DNA from: Saprospiraceae bacterium
GTDB lineage: Bacteria > Bacteroidota > Bacteroidia > Chitinophagales > Saprospiraceae
Assembly (NCBI GenBank): GCA_020630955.1
Contig: JAHDIE010000016.1
Location: 1-58,666, forward strand
Direction: 5' to 3'
DNA length: 58,666 bases
Every line of letters starts with the position of its first letter. Position 1 is the first letter of the stretch. Positions 9,055 through 16,140 of the stretch are shown here, piece by piece. A program made the translations under genes and the position numbers. The notes beneath the pieces are model-generated. The model was not told where the DNA came from and made no database searches. It was given only the letters and a program-made list of their open reading frames with translations.

Positions 9055-9933
9055 ATGAAGATATTAGTTACCGGATCGAATGGACAGGTCGGAAGTGAAT
9101 TACGAGAATTAGCTAAAGCATATCCAAATATTGATTTTCTTTTTACTGATCGTGCAACCTTAGATATTTCTGATAAAATAATGTCGGCCAGAGTAATAAA
9201 GGAATTTAGACCTGATTATTTGATTAATGCAGCAGCATATACGGCAGTGGACAAAGCTGAAGAAGATTCATTAGACGCAATAAAAATCAATGCAACAGCA
9301 ATCGAAATTTTGTCGGAAATCTGCGCGCAACATAATATTTGGATGATGCATATTTCTTCGGATTATGTTTATCATATTCATCCTGATCGTCCGCTTTTGG
9401 AGACAGATGAAACCAAAGCACAAGGTGTGTACGCCAAGACAAAGTTGGATGGCGACCAAGTTTTATTAAATTCAAAATCTGAATATTGCATATTACGAAC
9501 CTCGTGGGTTTATTCCTATTATGGAAACAACTTCGTTAAAACCATGCTAAGATTAGGGAGAGAAAGAGATGAACTCACCATTGTTGCAGATCAAATTGGC
9601 AGCCCAACTTATGCAAAGGATATTGCTGAAACCCTCCTAAAAATGATTCATCAAATAGATCAAAGTAATGAAAGGTCGCAACTCATTGGTGTTTATAACT
9701 TTTCAAATGGTGGAATTACCCACTGGGCAGACTTTGCAAGAAAAATCTTTGAAATAGAAAATATTGATTGTTTGGTGAAAGAAACATCGACAGAAGCCTA
9801 TGGTGCGGCAGCGCCGAGACCTAAATGGAGTGTACTTGACAAAAAGCTCATTAATTCTAGCTTTGGAATTGAAATAAAAGATTGGGAAGATAGTTTGAAG
9901 GACTGTCTTAATCGCTTGAAGTCCGATAAGTAA
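9055..9933 (+). CDS. rfbD: dTDP-4-dehydrorhamnose reductase
   Basis: This 292-residue short-chain dehydrogenase has the NAD(P)-binding GSNGQVGSEL glycine motif at residue 7, the family stretch NAAAYTAVDKAEED, the catalytic region HISSDYVY, the YAKTK version of YxxxK, and LRTSWVY and DQIGSPTYAKDIA near the nucleotide-sugar site. It reduces dTDP-4-keto-L-rhamnose to dTDP-L-rhamnose, the last step of rhamnose donor synthesis for surface polysaccharide. rfbA, rfbB and rfbC are not in the window. The usual STDYVFDG is SSDYVYHIH here, a modest variation. It is the last gene of the plus-strand operon. Confidence 0.93.
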   Translation: MKILVTGSNGQVGSELRELAKAYPNIDFLFTDRATLDISDKIMSARVIKEFRPDYLINAAAYTAVDKAEEDSLDAIKINATAIEILSEICAQHNIWMMHISSDYVYHIHPDRPLLETDETKAQGVYAKTKLDGDQVLLNSKSEYCILRTSWVYSYYGNNFVKTMLRLGRERDELTIVADQIGSPTYAKDIAETLLKMIHQIDQSNERSQLIGVYNFSNGGITHWADFARKIFEIENIDCLVKETSTEAYGAAAPRPKWSVLDKKLINSSFGIEIKDWEDSLKDCLNRLKSDK

Positions 9934-10041
9934 AAATTAGATCTAGATAATCAAATAGATACACATTAAATATTTTTTAGCTACAACTATTAGGTAAAAG
10001 ATTCATTAAACTTTAATAAATGTATTTTTTACCATTTTCTA

Positions 10042-10075
10042 TTTGTGTCCCTTTTTGGGATAAAACATAACTTTG
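10042..10075 (+). promoter_or_regulatory. Bacteroidota promoter: TTTG (-33) and TAACTTTG (-7)
   Basis: TTTG at 10042-10045 is followed 22 bases later by TAACTTTG at 10068-10075, close to the consensus TTTG-N19-21-TAnnTTTG. Among the promoters called in this window it is the only one with both elements. Transcription should begin near 10081-10084, directly before the hairpin-rich segment described next. Confidence 0.65.
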
Positions 10076-10081
10076 TCGTCT

Positions 10082-10182
10082 AAGTTGGATTTAAGAAAAC
10101 TATAGATTTAATATGGGAAGAGGCCATCCCAAAATTCCGACTTATTGCGTGCCTTGTTCTTGTCTATAGTTTTCTTTTTTTT
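10082..10182 (+). ncRNA. Candidate structured small RNA or structured mRNA leader
   Basis: A perfect 14-base inverted repeat (AAGAAAACTATAGA at 10093-10106 with TCTATAGTTTTCTT at 10163-10176) closes a 56-base interior and runs straight into eight T residues (10175-10182), as an intrinsic terminator would. Inside, GGGA/UCCC forms a hairpin whose loop (AGAGGCCA) holds AGGC, which can pair with GCCU at 10151-10154 as a pseudoknot; an extended helix is an alternative. A two-element promoter lies directly upstream. Either an independent RNA of about 100 nt or a leader controlling the lipoprotein gene at 10243 fits. I could not match it to 4.5S, tmRNA or a riboswitch class. No evidence of protein coding was seen here. 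Confidence 0.5.
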
Positions 10183-10242
10183 CTCCTCTGAATGACTAGT
10201 TTCTAAAATTTATTGCAAATTAAAGTTCAAAATCAATTTGAT

Positions 10243-11292
10243 ATGAGGTATTTGATGGCAATGTGTATAGGTTTTTTGTTCTTTGGTGCATGTAAGAAGA
10301 CAAATTCCGTCCAAAATCCAAAAGCCAATAAGAATATTGCTTTTGAAATTCTCGATGCAGCAGCGGCAAAAAAAATGATCTGTACCGACCGTAAAGAACA
10401 TTATTTTGAAGATGTAAGAAGCCTTGAAATGTCAATCCAAATGTCTGAAGAATTGAATAAAAATTCAAGTAGAGATGAAGTTCTTACTAGATATGTCGAT
10501 TATCTTAAGAATGATGCCATAAGTTTTTCGGATGTAGATAAGAAGTTAATACTAAGCCTAGAGGATACTTTGAATCAATTGTTATTAAATGTTAAACAAA
10601 AGTGGATTCATCCTAATATAAAATTGGTAAAGCTTAAAGGAAATTGTTATGGTCCAGGTGTATTCTATACCAGAGATGATGGAATATTCATCCCTTCAGA
10701 CCAACTGGTTAATGCGAAAGTTGGTGACCTCATTTCTGTTTTTCTTCATGAGATTTTTCACATTATGAGTAGGTACAATGAAGATTTTCGAAGGAAGGCC
10801 TATGGCTTAATTGGATTTGAGCCAATAGAAGGTAATCTTAACTTTCCAGATGCATTGAATGAAAGAATATTATTGAATCCGGATGGAGTAAATATGGCTT
10901 ATGCAATCACCTTATACAATGAAGATGACAATGATCCTCCAATTAAGGCCATTCCTGTGATCCATTCAAATTCAGAAAATTACAACACCAACAATCCTTC
11001 TTTTTTTAGTTATATTCAGTTTGACTTATTCAGGATTACAAAAACTCAAAATGGAAATCAAGTGAACATTGGAAAAATAGACAAAATGGTCAATCCTGAC
11101 ATTGAAGATCAATATTATCCAAGTTTTTTCGATCAAATCCATGACAATACACAATATATAATACATCCAGATGAAATCATGGCTGATAACTTTATGTTCG
11201 CTATTTTTGCGCATAATAATATTCCTAGTATTGAGTTTTCAGAGAAAGGAAAACAATTATGTGATAAATTTCAAAATTTGATATTTAATTGA
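10243..11292 (+). CDS. Putative zinc metallopeptidase lipoprotein (HExxH)
   Basis: The start is placed at the ATG at 10243 (MRYLMAMCIG...), because it gives a clean lipoprotein signal with lipobox FFGAC (Cys17); a TTG frame 30 bases earlier would spoil it. The mature protein of about 330 residues carries the zinc-binding motif HEIFH (residues 169-173, in VFLHEIFHIMSRYNE). Near the C-terminus HPDEIMADNF could supply the third, glutamate ligand of a gluzincin. It is likely anchored on the periplasmic or outer-membrane face. Family and substrate are not recognised; the metalloprotease call rests on the motif and lipoprotein signal. Its TGA stop overlaps the TTG start of the channel gene by 4 bases, suggesting coupling. 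Confidence 0.8.
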   Translation: MRYLMAMCIGFLFFGACKKTNSVQNPKANKNIAFEILDAAAAKKMICTDRKEHYFEDVRSLEMSIQMSEELNKNSSRDEVLTRYVDYLKNDAISFSDVDKKLILSLEDTLNQLLLNVKQKWIHPNIKLVKLKGNCYGPGVFYTRDDGIFIPSDQLVNAKVGDLISVFLHEIFHIMSRYNEDFRRKAYGLIGFEPIEGNLNFPDALNERILLNPDGVNMAYAITLYNEDDNDPPIKAIPVIHSNSENYNTNNPSFFSYIQFDLFRITKTQNGNQVNIGKIDKMVNPDIEDQYYPSFFDQIHDNTQYIIHPDEIMADNFMFAIFAHNNIPSIEFSEKGKQLCDKFQNLIFN

Positions 11293-12191
11293 GTCAAGAA
11301 AGCCAAAAATATAGAGATCATATCAAATCCTTTTCTCCTCGTAGAAATAGAATCCATGAAATTATTTTTGAGGCAGAAACTCCTCAAGGGAAATGGTTTG
11401 ATATAATCCTCATGTTTTTAATAGTGGTGAGTGTATTGGTGGTTGCGGTTGAAACCATTCCTGGTCTATCGGTAAGAACAATCAAGATTCTTCATGTAAT
11501 AGAATGGATTTTGACCATTTTCTTTACGATTGAATATATTTTGAGATTATATTGTGTATATCGACCCATGAAATACGCAACTAGCTTTTATGGGGTTGTT
11601 GATTTGCTTTCGATCTTTCCGACATATTTTATGATGTTCTTTCCGCATGGTCAATCATTGATGATGATTAGAGCTTTGAGGTTATTAAGAGTGTTTCGAA
11701 TCTTTAAACTTGCTGCTTATACGCGCCAAGGCAATTTCTTGGTAAAAGCAATAAAAGATAGTGTTCCAAAGATCATCTTCTTTTTATTTTTCATCCTATT
11801 GATGGTATGCATTTTTGGATCGATCATGTATTTAGTTGAAGGCGGAAAAAATCCAGACTTTAAAAGTATACCAACGAGTATTTACTGGGCCATAGTTACC
11901 ATAACGACGGTTGGATATGGAGACATAAGCCCCCAGACAAATCTTGGGCAATTTATTTCTTCAATAATGATGATTATTGGTTATGCAATTATTGCTGTCC
12001 CTACGGGAATAGTTACTTCTGAAATGGTTTCTGGAAGAAAAGACCCAGAAGAAGTTCATGAAATGCTAGTAGAGTCTTGTATGTTTTGCATGAAGGAAGG
12101 ACATGAGGCAGATGCTATTCATTGTAAATATTGTGGAGAAATATTAAATCCACATCACGCAAATATTCAGCAGAAGCTTAATGAGGAGTAA
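11289..12191 (+). CDS. Voltage-gated potassium channel with C-terminal zinc ribbon
   Basis: This 300-residue protein has six predicted membrane segments. S4 (128-140) shows the classic voltage-sensor spacing with R128, R131, R134, R137 and K140 at every third position. The selectivity filter is TTVGYGD (206-212), preceded by a pore helix, and S6 follows (IMMIIGYAIIAVPTGI). Together these define a Kv/KvAP-like channel of the inner membrane. After S6 the tail carries C264-x2-C267 and C279-x2-C282, a likely zinc ribbon, an uncommon ending for such channels. The start must be the TTG at 11289, because the next in-frame Met lies in S1. It overlaps the upstream stop as TTGA. The convergent HAD gene follows 34 bases later. 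Confidence 0.95.
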   Translation: MSQESQKYRDHIKSFSPRRNRIHEIIFEAETPQGKWFDIILMFLIVVSVLVVAVETIPGLSVRTIKILHVIEWILTIFFTIEYILRLYCVYRPMKYATSFYGVVDLLSIFPTYFMMFFPHGQSLMMIRALRLLRVFRIFKLAAYTRQGNFLVKAIKDSVPKIIFFLFFILLMVCIFGSIMYLVEGGKNPDFKSIPTSIYWAIVTITTVGYGDISPQTNLGQFISSIMMIIGYAIIAVPTGIVTSEMVSGRKDPEEVHEMLVESCMFCMKEGHEADAIHCKYCGEILNPHHANIQQKLNEE

Positions 12192-12225
12192 AGTCTTCAA
12201 AGGTCGTCTCTAACCTTAAAAGTAA

Positions 12226-12927
12226 TTAAACGATATTCCATAAGTCTCCGAGTGATTTTATCTCATAGTCTGGTTTTAAATCTGGAGGGCAAATTTTACC
12301 ATCGGGATTAAACCAACAAGACTTAATATTTGCATTCTTTGCTCCTAAGATATCTGATTCTAAAGTATCCCCAATAACTAAAATTTCTGATCTATCAGAA
12401 ATTTTAGAATGCGCTAAGCAATGTTCAAAAAAAGCGACATTGGGCTTGGCCAATCCAATCTCATCAGAGACATAGATTTGATCAAAATAATGTTCCCAAT
12501 TGCATTTTTGTATCCTTGGCCTTTGCACTTCTTTCATGCCATTCGTTATGACACTCATTTTATAATTTTGCTTTTGCAAATTTGACAAAAGTGATTCTAC
12601 ACCGTCCACATAATATGGATACTCAACAATGTATTTCAGATATATACTATTTGCCGTAAGGCCATCAAATTTAAAACCTATGTGATCAAAATAATTTTGA
12701 AAGCGGGAATTTTTTAGCTGATCTTGCGTAATCGTTCCTTGTTCAAACCGTCTCCACTCTGCTTTGTTTATTTTATTATAAACTTGATAACTCTCTTCTT
12801 TCTCATCCAAACCAATCTCTTTACACATTGCTGAAAAAGCCTTGTGTGAAGAACCACTAAAATGAAGTAAGGTATTGTCTAAATCGAACCAAAGGATTGG
12901 ATACTTGTAATATTTACTATTTGTCAT
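12226..12927 (-). CDS. yjjG: HAD-family nucleotidase, YjjG-type
   Basis: The protein has 233 residues and the four HAD motifs: DLDNT (D15 nucleophile, D17), ITNG, the lysine in GLAKPN, and the acidic IGDTLESDILGAKNA. Length, cap position and the phrases ITNGMKEVQRPRI and IGLAKPN fit the YjjG/YfnB noncanonical pyrimidine nucleotidases, which dephosphorylate nucleoside monophosphates and help remove abnormal nucleotides. Its ATG overlaps the stop of the DoxX-like gene by 4 bases, so the two are co-transcribed. The exact substrate is inferred from family likeness only. Confidence 0.88.
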   Translation of the reverse strand: MTNSKYYKYPILWFDLDNTLLHFSGSSHKAFSAMCKEIGLDEKEESYQVYNKINKAEWRRFEQGTITQDQLKNSRFQNYFDHIGFKFDGLTANSIYLKYIVEYPYYVDGVESLLSNLQKQNYKMSVITNGMKEVQRPRIQKCNWEHYFDQIYVSDEIGLAKPNVAFFEHCLAHSKISDRSEILVIGDTLESDILGAKNANIKSCWFNPDGKICPPDLKPDYEIKSLGDLWNIV

Positions 12928-13340
12928 TTAGGAAGTCGCATTACATGAATTAGTCTTTTAACCGAATATTTTCCTGTACCATTAGCTAGCAACAACAACA
13001 AAGCAGAACAAACGCCCATATTTCTCATAAAATAGAGTCCATGAAGTCTTCTAATCTCTTCAGGATCATTCCAAAATGAATAAACGATAAAAGTGAACGG
13101 CAACCAATATAAAAGCAATAAAAATGAGCCAAATTTTGCCAAATAACCAATCGCAACCAGAATCGCCCCTAAAATCAAGATGACTATGACCGTCCCAAGC
13201 ACCAAATCTTGACGCCAAGTAATGCCATAGGCAGTCATTGTGTTTTTTGTATCTGCAAAGTAAAAAATACTGTCAAACGCCTCATACATAAAGATAAAAG
13301 AGATAAAAAACCTTGCAAGTAAATCAACAATATCCTTCAT
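12924..13340 (-). CDS. DoxX-like inner-membrane protein
   Basis: This 138-residue protein has four hydrophobic membrane helices: LLARFFISFIFMYEAFDSIFY, LGTVIVILILGAILVAIGYL, FGSFLLLLYWLPFTFIVY and a C-terminal MRNMGVCSALLLLLA. The pattern and the first-helix signature fit the DoxX/DoxD family of small quinone- or redox-linked membrane proteins of uncertain role. It is the first gene of a two-gene unit and overlaps the HAD nucleotidase by 4 bases. Function is not otherwise visible. Confidence 0.8.
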   Translation of the reverse strand: MKDIVDLLARFFISFIFMYEAFDSIFYFADTKNTMTAYGITWRQDLVLGTVIVILILGAILVAIGYLAKFGSFLLLLYWLPFTFIVYSFWNDPEEIRRLHGLYFMRNMGVCSALLLLLANGTGKYSVKRLIHVMRLPK

Positions 13341-13812
13341 TTAGTAGCATTATTTATGGTATTGGGGCCGAAAGATAGCATAATCCAAGAATCAAACAGA
13401 AGAAAAAGGCAATTCTACCAACGTTTTGTTTTAAAATTAATGTCTATAAGTATATATGAAAAAACGACAGTTTCACAACGGTGAAATGTTTAAATGAAAA
13501 GCGGAGACCTCTATAAATCTTATGGAAAGTTCCGTTTATGCTGATTTTTCAGTTGTAAATTATATTTATGTGCTTATCCTCAAACCAATATGCATCTAAT
13601 ATTTGCTAATATACAATTTGAAATTACAGTAAATCTTGAGAGATGGTGCCATTATTACGAGGATGTTTATGTTGTTAATTAAGAAAAAGTAATCCTTATA
13701 ACTGAAAGTAAGTGGCACCATCTTCAGGATTATTTGACATAGAAGACAAAAAAGCAAATTAAGACTGTGAAATTATTTGACTTTGGATATAGTAATACTA
13801 TTTTAGTTGTCT
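13341..13812. other. 472-base gap between divergent units
   Basis: No credible gene is visible. The gap holds a small hairpin (TTTCAC 13471-13476, loop AACG, GTGAAA 13481-13486) and the larger inverted repeat at 13641-13723. Near the sigma gene, TGACTTTG just upstream of 13800 resembles a -7 box with one mismatch. Because the DoxX gene and the sigma gene diverge here, promoters for both should lie in this gap, but none fits the consensus fully. Confidence 0.5.
13641..13723 (+). repeat. Inverted repeat, 11-bp perfect arms, possible structured RNA
   Basis: AGATGGTGCCA (13641-13651) is the exact reverse complement of TGGCACCATCT (13713-13723). Within the 61-base interior, AGGAT and ATCCT can form a second nested stem. 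No U-tract follows, so it does not look like a terminator. It lies about 90 bases before the ECF sigma gene and could be a leader structure or a small RNA. Confidence 0.45.
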
Positions 13813-14367
13813 ATGAATTTCTTTAAACGCAAAAATAAAGACTATAAAGAGTTGGTGAACGGTTGTTCCAACAACGATCGTAAGTCTCAGGAAGCACTCT
13901 ACAAAGAGTTTTTTCCTGCAATGGAGCGCATGATAAGAAAACATACAACAGACAGAGATCAACAGATTGATATTCTTAACAATGGTTTTCTAAGGGTTTT
14001 TAAAAAAATTGATTCATTCAGTTTTCAAGGATCTCTTGAAGGTTGGATCAGGAGAATTGTTTATCACTCAATGTGTGATTACTTTAGGAAGCATCAGAAA
14101 GACATAAGGTTCATGGTTTTTGGAGATATTCTAAAAGAAACCTTAGCTAGTAAAGAAAGTAATAATTTGCATTTTCAAGACCTATTGAATATGGTCAACA
14201 CTTTACCTGAAAAATACCATAGGGTTTTTTACATGTATGCCATTGAAGGTTATAAACATCAGGAAATTGGAGAAGCCTTGAATATAAATGCCAATACAAG
14301 CAAATGGTATTTAGCAGAGGCAAGAAAAAAATTACAAGAGAACTTTAAAGCCGAGTTATATATATGA
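13813..14367 (+). CDS. ECF-type RNA polymerase sigma factor
   Basis: The start is the ATG at 13813 (MNFFKRKNKDY...), 184 residues; a TTG two codons earlier is also possible. Region 2 is visible (ILNNGFLRVFKKIDSFSFQG, then GWIRRIVYHSMCDYFRK). Region 4 follows (TLPEKYHRVFYMYAIEGYKH, then QEIGEALNINANTSKWYLAEARKKL), an HTH that reads the -35 region. This is the architecture of extracytoplasmic-function sigma-70 factors. Its stop overlaps the ATG of the next gene as ATGA, and that product is membrane-anchored, which suggests it regulates the sigma factor. Confidence 0.93.
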   Translation: MNFFKRKNKDYKELVNGCSNNDRKSQEALYKEFFPAMERMIRKHTTDRDQQIDILNNGFLRVFKKIDSFSFQGSLEGWIRRIVYHSMCDYFRKHQKDIRFMVFGDILKETLASKESNNLHFQDLLNMVNTLPEKYHRVFYMYAIEGYKHQEIGEALNINANTSKWYLAEARKKLQENFKAELYI

Positions 14368-15503
14368 AGTACGATAAGAAGGATTTGATGAACGAGGGCT
14401 GGAAAGCCATGGAGTCACTTCTTAATGAAGAAATGCCTTCACAATCAAAAAGCAACAATTACGTTTTGGTCTCCTTGTTTGTCTGTATTGCATTTGGATT
14501 AGGGTTTTTGTTTGGAACTCAAATTGAAGATAAAAACGCCAACGTATCTATAGATACCGACTCTACATCACCAAATGTGGCACTGGCCAAATTTTATAAA
14601 AGTTTTGAAAACACAACTGAGATAAAGCCTTTGCATAAGGTTTTAAATAGAATACTGCCCGAAAGAAAAAAAATAAAATCTTCTGATAAGCACTTCGTTA
14701 GCAATGGTATCGCTGATCAACAAGCATTGGATTCGAATAAGAAGATTGGATCAGAAGTAAAAAAAGATAATGAAATATTCATTAATTCGGAAGGACTTAC
14801 TTTATCCAATGATAATGTTGTTGTTCGAGAAAAAATCAATCAAGAATTTTTAAGTCAAGTTGGTCAATCAAGCCTTCAAAGCAATGGTCTTTCTACTACA
14901 TACCTTCCTAGATTAAGTGGCAAATACAAAAAATCAACAAATTGGATTTTGGCTTTGTCTTTAAGCTCTGGTATAAACCCAAGTAGAGATACAAAAGTAG
15001 CTTCATTAAAATCTGAATGGCTTTATAGAATTGGCAATAACAGTGCAGTTGGTTTAGAATTTATTTATGCAGCTGAAGACAAATTTGGTTTCTTAAACTT
15101 TGGAGAAACACCTGTTGAAACACCATCCAGAAATAAACCTAGTACCGAACAGGGAGGAAGAGAAAATGTGGAAGCGTTGATCCAAAATTCACGTCAATTT
15201 AGATATGCTGCAGGACTTGTATATCAATTAAACCTCGGTGAAAGATTTTATTCCAATATAAGTGGAGGATTTAATATTATGCAAAACAGTTATTCAAACG
15301 AACTTGCATACAAATCTCTTAACACTATTGAAGACATTAGATACCATTGGGGTGGGTATACTTCCCTAGCAATAGGTTACAGAATATCTAAACTTGTTGA
15401 CTTCGAAATAAGTGGAACTAAGAGCTTGCTACATACAGAAAGTCGAGCTTTCGAAAGAGGTGATACAGATCACATTGTAGGAGGTCTGAAAATTTCATTC
15501 TAA
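14364..15503 (+). CDS. Single-pass membrane protein with beta-rich C-terminus, probable sigma-factor partner
   Basis: The protein has 379 residues. A short charged N-terminus (1-31, cytoplasmic) precedes one strong membrane helix (about 33-51, VLVSLFVCIAFGLGFLFGT), a low-complexity linker to about 185, and a C-terminal part with alternating hydrophobic strands (ILALSLSSG, YAAGLVYQLN, YTSLAIGYRI) that ends in GGLKISF, as small outer-membrane beta-barrels do. Coupling to the ECF sigma gene (4-base overlap) suggests an anti-sigma or signalling partner. No zinc-binding anti-sigma motif is present. Both an inner-membrane helix and a barrel-like C-terminus in one chain is unusual; whether the barrel really forms cannot be decided here. 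Confidence 0.8.
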   Translation: MKYDKKDLMNEGWKAMESLLNEEMPSQSKSNNYVLVSLFVCIAFGLGFLFGTQIEDKNANVSIDTDSTSPNVALAKFYKSFENTTEIKPLHKVLNRILPERKKIKSSDKHFVSNGIADQQALDSNKKIGSEVKKDNEIFINSEGLTLSNDNVVVREKINQEFLSQVGQSSLQSNGLSTTYLPRLSGKYKKSTNWILALSLSSGINPSRDTKVASLKSEWLYRIGNNSAVGLEFIYAAEDKFGFLNFGETPVETPSRNKPSTEQGGRENVEALIQNSRQFRYAAGLVYQLNLGERFYSNISGGFNIMQNSYSNELAYKSLNTIEDIRYHWGGYTSLAIGYRISKLVDFEISGTKSLLHTESRAFERGDTDHIVGGLKISF

Positions 15504-15523
15504 TTTTCAAAATCCTTTCATTT

Positions 15524-15545
15524 GATCTGATTAAGATCTTTTTTT
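15524..15545 (+). terminator. Weak candidate intrinsic terminator after the sigma-partner gene
   Basis: GATCT (15524-15528) pairs with AGATC (15534-15538) and is followed by seven T residues. The stem is only 5 bp, so strength is doubtful. Confidence 0.35.
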
Positions 15546-15557
15546 AAGCGGCATTAA

Positions 15558-15582
15558 ATCTATTGAATATCTTTCAATAGAT
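15558..15582. terminator. 10-bp perfect hairpin between convergent genes
   Basis: ATCTATTGAA (15558-15567) and TTCAATAGAT (15573-15582) form a perfect stem with a 5-base loop. It overlaps the stop codon of the minus-strand FGE-like gene and lies downstream of the plus-strand gene. It lacks a long U-tract on either strand, so it may be a weak bidirectional terminator or an mRNA 3'-end stabiliser. Confidence 0.4.
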
Positions 15583-16140
15583 AATAGCAAAGCCTATGTG
15601 ACTATTTCCTGTAAATTGATCCACAAATAATTCACGATTTGGATCGGTGCCGTTGCAAGTATTTTTATCGCACAAATACGACCCTCCTGCCAATCGGATA
15701 TTTCCAAACGCATCTGGAATTGTAATTTCCCACACATTACCAATTATGTTAACTTGACCATTGGGCAATATGCTGTTGCTGGCTGTGTTAATAGCTCTGG
15801 TATCATTTTTTACGTAGTCCCAATAACTAGAGTATGTTGGCAAATTGGCTCCTTTCCAATTTGCAAAAGCCAATGCATCACGATAACTCACTTGAGTGAC
15901 TGGATCTGAATCTTGAGCTAGATATCTTCCAGTTGGACATCTCCAATTAACCCCATACAAGATTTCAAAATTTAATATATCGATCTGAACAATGGTCCAG
16001 TCAAATTTTTCTGCATCAGTGATATATCCTGTTGCCTTTACAAATTCTCGAAACTCAAAGGTTGAAACTTGGTGCAATGCCTCATCTTTACAAGATGATA
16101 TTACCAGGGTAAGTAATAAAACAAATATCAACCTATTCAA
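15574..16140 (-). CDS. Short formylglycine-generating-enzyme-like lipoprotein
   Basis: The 188-residue product has a lipoprotein signal (lipobox ISSC, Cys17). It then enters the FGE-sulfatase fold at the segment EFREFVKATGYITDAEKFDW. VSYRDALAFANWKGANLPT, IGNVWE and AGGSYLCDKNTCNG follow, ending in HIGFAI. The pair C157-x4-C162 has the same spacing as the catalytic, copper-binding pair of human and bacterial FGE, which convert the sulfatase cysteine to formylglycine. Compared with the family (about 280 residues) the N-terminal third is missing and the arginine-rich stretch after the second cysteine is altered. It overlaps the upstream oxidase gene by 8 bases and shares its cluster with a type-I sulfatase. 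Activity is inferred, not certain; many FGE-fold proteins of Bacteroidota (GldJ, GldK) are not enzymes. Confidence 0.8.
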   Translation of the reverse strand: MNRLIFVLLLTLVISSCKDEALHQVSTFEFREFVKATGYITDAEKFDWTIVQIDILNFEILYGVNWRCPTGRYLAQDSDPVTQVSYRDALAFANWKGANLPTYSSYWDYVKNDTRAINTASNSILPNGQVNIIGNVWEITIPDAFGNIRLAGGSYLCDKNTCNGTDPNRELFVDQFTGNSHIGFAIIY

